Of a stretch of DNA of 64,000 nt, positions 56,964-64,000 are shown in pieces. Made by a program: the position numbers and the translations under genes. Numbering within the stretch: position 1 is the first letter of the stretch; every line of letters starts with the position of its first letter. The DNA is from Rutpela maculata (Eukaryota > Arthropoda > Insecta > Coleoptera > Cerambycidae). The notes under the pieces are model-generated. The model saw only the letters and a list, made by a program, of their open reading frames with translations, did no database searches and was not told where the DNA came from. Location: positions 2,356,001 through 2,420,000 of the forward strand of contig OW386287.2 in the NCBI GenBank assembly GCA_936432065.2, written 5' to 3'.

Positions 56964-59460
56964 TTAAACATCATCCAATAGTGCGGAGTAGAGTTAAGAG
57001 GCAGAGAGAGGTAACACAGCAAAAAGAACAGCTATGAATTATTTAACACTTTATTTTCTTGACCTTGTTGCTCTACTGCTTTAAAAATATGTTGGTGGTG
57101 GATTCTAACGACTGGTATGATTACAAGCAAAACTGTTCTTTTTTATTTTATTAAAAAAAGGCAGCTTGTCTTGGAAAACCGAATTCTGCGTTTTATGTCA
57201 GGATATAACAATATTTGTACGTTCAGTCGAACATCTAGAAATTAAAGAATGGATTCATATATGAAAAGCTGCGATACGGATGTTTTACTCGATGTCTGGA
57301 GGTGGACAGTCGTCTGTATAATTGAAAAACAGAACGTGTGAAACTGCTATTCGGATGTTTCTTTGGACGTTCGAATCTTAAAAGGTGCCACGTAGATGTT
57401 CTATTGGACATCTGGATGCAAAAAACTCGCATGATGTATGGGACGTGTAGATGTGAGAAACTGCGACTCGGATATGAAAAAATGTGACTGAAAAAGTATG
57501 TCTCGGATGATTGATTGGCCGTCAGAATGTGGACAAGAGCAACTGTCATGTCTCAACGTGAGTAAATGCAGGCTCTAGAATGTGCATAGTAGAAAATTCT
57601 GTCAAAAGTGAACAAAAAAAAAATTCAGACCAGCGAATCATCAGACCTCTATGTATTTTCGGTCGCTGAATCCGAATCCGAGGTCAAAAGAAATCGTTAG
57701 CTAGAGCCAAAAAACACCCCTGGAATGGAGTAAAAAGAAGATTAAGCTACGAGAATAGTTGTTACATCTTAATCAATCGATATATAAATTAAGGTTAAAC
57801 AGCAGAGTAGATACAATAGATATGAAATACACCCCCAGTGGGGGGCGAAAACTACCACGCATATATAAAAAAAAATCGATCCAAAACAGCAATAACTGCT
57901 GAAAAAGCCCCAAATGCCTAATAGACTGGCGGTACATGACCAGTCAGGTGCAACGTTTTTAAAATGCATGCCAATATATATGAATGAAATTACCATGAAT
58001 ATGCCAGAAACGCAAATTTTAGGCAGTCGTCGTGTGCATAAGGGTGTGCAAATCGAAAAGCCTTGAAAAAAAAATCCAAAATCAAAATCATCCAAAATAA
58101 AGACCAAAAAATTTTACGATTTAATATGCGCATCAAAGGTTGTTTTGAGCGTGGAAACTGCATGCAAATGAATTTCCGCTGGATTCTTTTTCACGGCTTT
58201 TCGTTTGACACTATCGGCATCCATTTTAAAATAAAAAAAAAAAAAACAAAAAAAATTGATTTGCACACCCTTCTGCACGCGACGACTGCCTAAAATTTGC
58301 GTTTTTGGCATATTCATGGTAATTTCATTCATATATATGATTGGCATACATTTTAAAAACGTTGCACCTGACTTGTCATGTACCGCCAGTCTATAAGTTT
58401 TGTTAAAGTGATAAGAGACTGCATCAGGTCCGACGTAATATTCATCATCTGCCCCTAAAGGGTTGAGAACAACCACCCCCAAGTTTAAAGGACGCGAGAA
58501 AAACAAGAAAAAACGTAGAATACAACAGGACTTCTATTTCATGGATGGTTTGATTGGCTGAAATTGCGTAGTACTTTAAAATAGAACTAGAAACTTACAC
58601 GGGGGGTAGTTTTCACCCCTTCGGGGAGTGGAATTAAATAACAACAGTGGTACGTGACTTTCTAAGTCTAACTCTGAGTACTACGCATAGCATCCATAAA
58701 AATGGAAATACTTTTAGATCAATGTTTTTTTTTCTTGTTTTTTCTGTCATTTAAGATAAGGGGTGATTTTTGGCAGCGCTAGTTTTCAATAATTGAGCCA
58801 AAACTACTGCAGACTCTTCTCACCTTTACAAACCTCCGCAGTTTCGAGCTTTTTCGAAGGCCACTGCAGCTTTCTTCAAGTTGAATCTTGAATGGGGATT
58901 GACACTGTAGGACGTTGATGGTACGTATCTATTTTAGAGTACTACGCGATTTTCAGCCAATCATATCATCCATGAAATTAAAAATCCTGTTGAATTTAAC
59001 GTTTTTAACACTTTGAGGTGGTTGTTCTCACCCCTATAGGGGTAGTTTATGAAGATTACATCGGACCTGATGCAGTTTCTTATCACTTTAATAAAACTTA
59101 GACATTTCGAGCTTTTTCAGAAGTCATTGCTGTTTTGGATCGATTTTTTTATTTGGGGAGTAGTTTTCACCTCTTCCTGGGAGGGGTGTATAATTCGAAT
59201 GATTAAGATGTAACAACTATTCTCGTAGCTTAATCTTTTTTTTACTCCATGGGGTAATTTTGGCTCTAGCTAATGATTTTGGGATGTACGATTTTTTTTG
59301 ACCTGGGATTCGGATTCAGCGACCGAAAATACATAGCGATACATGGGTCTGGTCTGATTTTTTTTTTTTGTGGGGCTGTGTAATTTTTATAGCTTTCTTT
59401 CTGCAGTCGTTAACCCTAGCTCTTAGCTCAACCCTGCACTATTTATTGGATGATGTTTAA
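56964..59460. mobile_element. Foldback element TTAAACATCATCC, 2.5 kb
   Basis: TTAAACATCATCCAATA (56964-56980) is the complement of TATTGGATGATGTTTAA (59444-59460). TTAA (or TA) is the likely target. Long inner arms pair: 57630-58090 against both 58290-58470 and 58990-59345 (blocks CGGTCGCTGAATCCGAATCC, GACTGGCGGTACATGAC, AGGCAGTCGTCG, TAAGATGTAACAACTATTCT). Two right-hand half-arms imply an internal duplication. The left flank AAGAATCACTACTT looks like the border of element X. Frames in the arms are mirror images, not genes. Confidence 0.85.
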
Positions 59461-60807
59461 ATGGGCCTTACAGTACTTTGGATATCGTTTAAATATAACG
59501 GAAATAGAAGCTGCCTGTTTCTAGTAAATATAATACATAGTTTTATATTAACTTTTAATTATATCAGTATTACAGAATCCACCTCCACAACCCCTGAACT
59601 TGAAAGTGTGGGAGCTGAAAGCACCAAAGGTAACTCTACAAACAGAATAAGCATACCTTAAAACTTTGCCGACAGATTTTTTGAATTAAATAGCTTTCAT
59701 TATAGTTATAAGCCCTAATATTTTCATCTTCTAGCCCCTGTAGATCAAAATTGAGCCATTTTCGAGGATTGTGCCCATGAGAACTATCGATCAGCACGAC
59801 TCGAACTGCAACATATCACAATTAGAAACAAACTGACTGGGAGCGATTTTCTATTTAAAAAGTGAGGAGTCCTTTATTATACAAACCTATTGCCAATGTG
59901 CTCGATTATTGAGAAGTCCAGAATGGCAACAAACAAAGGTGCCAGACAATATTTACGGAATCTCGTATTAAAATAACATAATACATTAAGCCTGTCGTAA
60001 TTAAAAACCGGTTAAATAATGAGCAATAGCACAACAACAATTATTTTTCTTAATTGTCTCCAAGTTGACATCAAATTTGAACCCAACTAATTTGCATACC
60101 TTCTAAAATGCTCGACCAAAAAAGCATTAAATATCAAGCGAGCTATTCACCATGCAGCGAACTTAAAATAAAGATTTGCAAATTTGCGAGAGTGGATCAA
60201 CTGAAACTGAAACCCGTTTGAATTCGCATAGCAACCGACCAAGTGCGGAGCGTGTGTTGCCATGCCAACACAAATGTTTTGTTTATATTATTTATTAAGG
60301 TGCCATGTAAACGAAATCAAGTTTTTTTGCATCCTATTTTGTTGCTTCGTGGAAAACTTACCGTGTTGGTTTTAAAAATTTGATGTTGCTGTACTAGTTA
60401 CGGACTTTTATGGGGGTGAGGTATTAAAACCGTTAGAAATCTCAGCCTAAAATAAGTAAGAAGTGTATGACGCATTGGTGTCATTCAACCGCTGTATATT
60501 TTTGGTTTCGTTAAGAATGCTTTTATCCCGTAGAAAGCATTGCAACAAATATGTGGTACACTAAAGATCCCACAATAACACGCTATCACAAAAAAAATAC
60601 TGTAAGAAAATGAGTATACTATAAATATAAAGTATAAAGTGACCATACGTGAATATTGCCTAAGCGGAACATAATAAGAAAACATTTTTTGTCCAGGTCT
60701 AATAATTGATGAGTGGTGAAAATGAAAAAAATAATTTTGTGGAGGGGGGGGGGGGGGGCTGACATGTAGTTTTATATTATGAGCATTCAAAATTTTCAAG
60801 TTCTGGT
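59461..60807. other. No gene recognised; G15 run and shared module
   Basis: TGTGCCCATGAGAAC at about 59773 is the module shared with 21.7-22.3 and 55.1-55.3 kb. A run of fifteen Gs lies at 60744-60758. The 66-codon frame (59461-59661) and 104-codon minus frame (60485-60799) show no domain. Confidence 0.4.
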
Positions 60808-62031
60808 GCGGGAGCTAAGTGGCTTTTCGGACACTCATCGTTACAAGCATTTTCTATGCGCTGATTAATTCTATCAAACTTAAATAACGACAAAATAGAC
60901 TTCTGGCATATGTCAGCCCGTCGAGTTGGCCATGGTTCAAGATATAAAAATCAGTGAAATTATATCATCGTTACAAAGCCAATTTTTTTTGTGTGTACAC
61001 ATTTTATGTTTAGAATTAATAAAATAAGATCGCCAGAAAGTGTGGGCCATCAGGGGCGCAACCAGAAAGGTCAAAGAGGTAAAAAAAGGGAGTTATATAA
61101 CATCATCATTACAAACTTTTTTAAGGTTGAGCATGTTTATTTAAATGTTTTGAACACAGAAAAAAAATTCCCAGAAAGAAACTCCCGTCAGTAAGGCTAG
61201 CCAGAAAGAAAATGTTTAGGATTTTTTAAGAAAATTGATTTTTTTTTCGCATATTTCATCTCAGAACTCTAAACTCATCGTTACAAGTTCTGGCTCCTTT
61301 TTAAAACGTAAATATAAGCTCCTTCAACAATAGAATAGCCTCCCCGTAAAGTTCTTAGTGTCAACAAAAGTACCATAGGCTCTTAAATATACAGGAATTA
61401 ACACTTTCGGTTAAGGTGGGCGGTTTCGTGAACGTAATTCGAGGATTTCTCCTGCATCCCTGAACCAATTGAAAACATTTTTTGATATTCTTTTAGAGAC
61501 AGCTTTATAGAATGGTACTAGGCTATTTAAAACTAAAAAAAGAAAAAAATTTTTTACTTGTGCGAAAATCGAAAACAAATTTTTTTTGACTTTTCAATAG
61601 TCTGGTACCATTCTATATGTTGTCTCTAAAGGCCTATCAAAAAAATTTTTGAATCGGTTCAGGGATGTAAGAGAAATCCTCGAACTACGAAATCATTTTC
61701 TTAAGCACGGCACCGGCACCCTTAACTTGACTCCGTACCGTGTCTCAGATGTATTGTATCATTATTACCTTTCTGGCTGCGCTTCCTGACGGACCACACA
61801 TTCTGGCGATCTTATTTTATTCATTCTAAACATAAAATGTGTACACACAAAAAAAATGAGCCTTGTAACGATGACATGATTTCACTAATTTTTAAACAGT
61901 GTTCGTGACGCTCCTGACAGGAGGTGCCCCGCCAGAAGTCGATTTTATGAATAGTTATCATCCATTAAACCATAAAAATATCTCAAAATTCATAAAACGA
62001 TGAGCTGCCGAAAAAGCCACCTAGCTCCCGC
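60808..62031. mobile_element. Near-complete palindrome GCGGGAGCTA, 1.2 kb
   Basis: GCGGGAGCTAAGTGGCTTTT (60808) pairs with AAAAGCCACCTAGCTCCCGC (to 62031). Successive blocks pair inward: CATCGTTACAAAGC, GTGTGTACACATTTTATGTT, AAGATCGCCAGAA, GGGGCGCAACCAGAAAGG/CTTTCTGGCTGCGC, CGAGGATTTCTC, GGTTCAGGGATG/CATCCCTGAACC, AGAATGGTAC. The centre lies near 61555 with little spacer. No gene; frame 60991-61194 reads an arm. Confidence 0.85.
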
Positions 62032-62477
62032 TCTATTCCCTGACTTTTATAAATAAACCAAGCGGGACTTATTGCGAGATATAACTCACTTGATAACTGT
62101 TGAAAGTCTAACTGAAGTACAAGCCAAAAAAAACTTGAAGGCTCAAGATGTCAATGTATACAGGGTGTTTTTGAAACACGTCCATATATTCAGATTTGTA
62201 AATACTCACTTCTTCCCGGTACATGCAAAAATATTGATTTACCAAAATGTTTAAAAACAAGCGAGAAAATAAATTTTGAATATTACAAACAAATATAGAG
62301 TACGCCCATGATGTGATGATCTTTTCGCATCTAACCATAACCTTGACCTATATTCTCATCGTGCCGCGTGACGCTTCGGTGTCAAATCGCAAAAAGAAAT
62401 CCAACAGGTATAAATATTAGCACAGCAAGTGACAACAGCGTGGTGTTTACTGCTGCCAAAATACATACTAGCATTTT
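62032..62477. other. No gene recognised; TATACAGGGTGT end motif
   Basis: TATACAGGGTGT at about 62157 is the inverse of ACACCCTGTATA at 6.43 and 16.47 kb, a probable element terminus without a partner in reach. Confidence 0.35.
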
Positions 62478-63440
62478 TTATGTCACTGATAAAAGATTAA
62501 ATTGGATAAGACCAGAATGGAACAAGTTATTCATAGAGCTAGTTTTAGAGGTTGTGTTAATATAAGTATTGTGTTTGTGCCGAGTACTATATTGGTGGAC
62601 ATCACTTACAAATCTTATTTGTTCTTTTAAGTAATTTGGTAATAAGTTATTAACAATTTTATAAATAAAAATCATTGTGTATATGTAAATATAGGTCTTA
62701 GTGTCGAACCAGTTTGAGATATTTAACATCAAGTTAACGCTTGTATACAAGTTACATTCTAAAATAATTCGCATTGCTTTGTCTTGAAGTTTTTGTAGTC
62801 TCTTAGTGTTTGCATTGAGGTATAAATTAATGAACAGCAGTATGTAAAGTGTGGCCGAATTATATATGATCATTTTACTTCCAACTGACAGGACAGGCGT
62901 CTTCTAAAGAAGCCAATTTCTTTACCTATTTTCTTAGACACATAGTCAACGTGATCGCTTAGTTTTAGTTCCCTGTCTATAACGATCCCTAAGGAATATT
63001 TTTTACATGTTCTACATTTTTATTATTTAAAATGACATTTAAATTACGTTCATTAAATGAGTTGTATAGACAATTTGAACCAATAAACATTCATTTTGAC
63101 TTAATTTCATTTACTTTTAATTTATTTTCCTTGAATTTGTTTGAGGCGTATCTTAGTTCCAAGTTTACCGCGTCCACCAATTCATTAAAATCAATATCAG
63201 CATAATATATTAACGTAACATCTGCAAAAAGATGGATATGCATTTTTTCAAGATATTCCCGAGATCATTAATATATAGTATGAAGAGTAATGACCCAAGG
63301 ATGCTTCCTTGAGGTACCCCGAAATTGTTTACGATAGGCCCTGACTTATTATTTACTTTGATTATTTGTTAACGATTTGAAAGACAACTCTCAAACCAAT
63401 GCAACACCGCGTTGAGCTGTTTCGCGAATTGGCATACATA
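62478..63440 (-). pseudogene. Non-LTR reverse transcriptase remnant (3' half)
   Basis: Minus-strand order from 63345: GVPQGSILGSLLFILYINDL (the first residues are reconstructed across a small change), IFLQMLRYADD-like sequence with frame disruptions, a KLSDHVDYVSKKIGKEIGFF segment (about 62960-62900), then the clean frame 62873-62478 with NANTKRLQKLQDKAMRIILE, MLNISNWFD, KIVNNLLPNYLKEQI and HQYSTRHKHN before the stop. The last part is the C-terminal region of Jockey/CR1-type ORF2. Several frameshifts; no endonuclease domain. It is a different copy from the one at 48 kb. Confidence 0.75.
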
Positions 63441-64000
63441 TTATTAATAACGTTAAAAATAAAACTATGCAATACATATGGAAAATATGTTCTGAATACT
63501 TAAATGGCTGTAGAGTTAACAGTAGAAAAATTTCACTGCAAAACAAAGGTGACCTGATATTTGCTTTTGAATTGAAAATCACATGTGAAAAAGTAATTTA
63601 TATTGATACTAGCGTTGATATGTATTTCAACCCGCTATTTATTTCCACATATTTAATAGAGTCATTTGCCGATAAAACTGTAATCTCGTCGAGATATTTC
63701 GTTGAAAGCTGTTTTGCGGATAATTTTGGTACGTGCATAAAATTTTTGCGTTCGTGATAATATGAATTATCTCCGGCACGTTAAATTCTAGTAGCCTAAT
63801 AACGGACCACTAACATAAAATAAACTGGTTTTATAAATAGGGAATTAAAGTTAAGGCCGACCGCGGATGGCGGCGGGAAACTTAAGAACTTTTTACGTGC
63901 GTGTGAGCTTTAATACAAAATCATTAATTTTTTTCATCGTGGAGCTACAACCGTAAAATTTTAACGTTCCGTGTTGGCAAATTTAATGCGGCGACGAAAA
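63441..64000. other. No gene recognised
   Basis: A 96-codon frame (63467-63757, plus) has no recognisable domain. The window ends without further features. Confidence 0.35.

Noticed and set aside
57235..58506. Frames of 104-130 codons on the minus strand
   Set aside because: They lie in the arms of the 56.96-59.46 kb foldback element; no domain and mirror-image matches.

Overview
This window looks like a transposon-dense, AT-rich stretch of an arthropod (probably insect) nuclear genome. The evidence is the mix of element types (Tc1/mariner, hAT, Crypton, Penelope, Jockey/CR1-like non-LTR retroelements and many foldback/MITE elements), the low GC content, the microsatellites, and the lack of any recognisable single-copy host gene. 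A beetle-like or hemipteran-like genome is only a guess. No CRISPR array, rRNA or convincing functional tRNA gene was seen. Almost every open reading frame is a TE remnant or a frame through a repeat.

Layout. 0-1.3 kb: a foldback repeat, then a Tc1/mariner element with perfect terminal repeats and a decayed transposase. 1.8-4 kb: a pair of tRNA-derived modules between short direct repeats, copy A of a ~0.7 kb repeat called here 'element X', a Penelope GIY-YIG remnant and a mariner tail. 5.4-8.5 kb: an LTR-like promoter fragment, the first of four copies of a Cys-rich (CxC) gene family, and hairpins. 10 kb: a tandem duplication carrying a Crypton-like first exon. 12.4-16.5 kb: a 4.0 kb hAT-like element with an 8-bp target duplication and a long transposase-like gene; that gene is split by a second, non-autonomous hAT that has its own 8-bp duplication. 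18.3-19.4 kb: a Crypton tyrosine recombinase. 21.7-24.3 kb: two foldback elements. 29.5-40.6 kb: a cluster of foldback elements, three of which carry CxC remnants. 41-46 kb: reverse transcriptase fragments and a 2.2 kb foldback whose arms are built from satellite-like monomers. 47.8-51.4 kb: a non-LTR retroelement cut in frame by a 2,090-bp TA-flanked element. 53-62 kb: element X copy F, tandem repeats and two large foldbacks. 62.5-63.4 kb: another reverse transcriptase remnant.

How it fits together. Three points stand out. First, an uncharacterised hAT-like gene can be read as one uninterrupted frame once its nested insertion is removed. Second, a gene family with a GCDT-type motif, an LPPT motif and a C-terminal Cys cluster recurs four times, three times inside long inverted repeats, which suggests it belongs to (or travels with) a class of long-TIR DNA transposons. 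Third, many otherwise unrelated foldback elements share TA flanks, related ends (GTCCAGTC / GTCCACTC) and an internal ATATCTCG motif, as if one transposition machinery acted on them all. All element names and classifications are inferences from reading the sequence; no database was searched.
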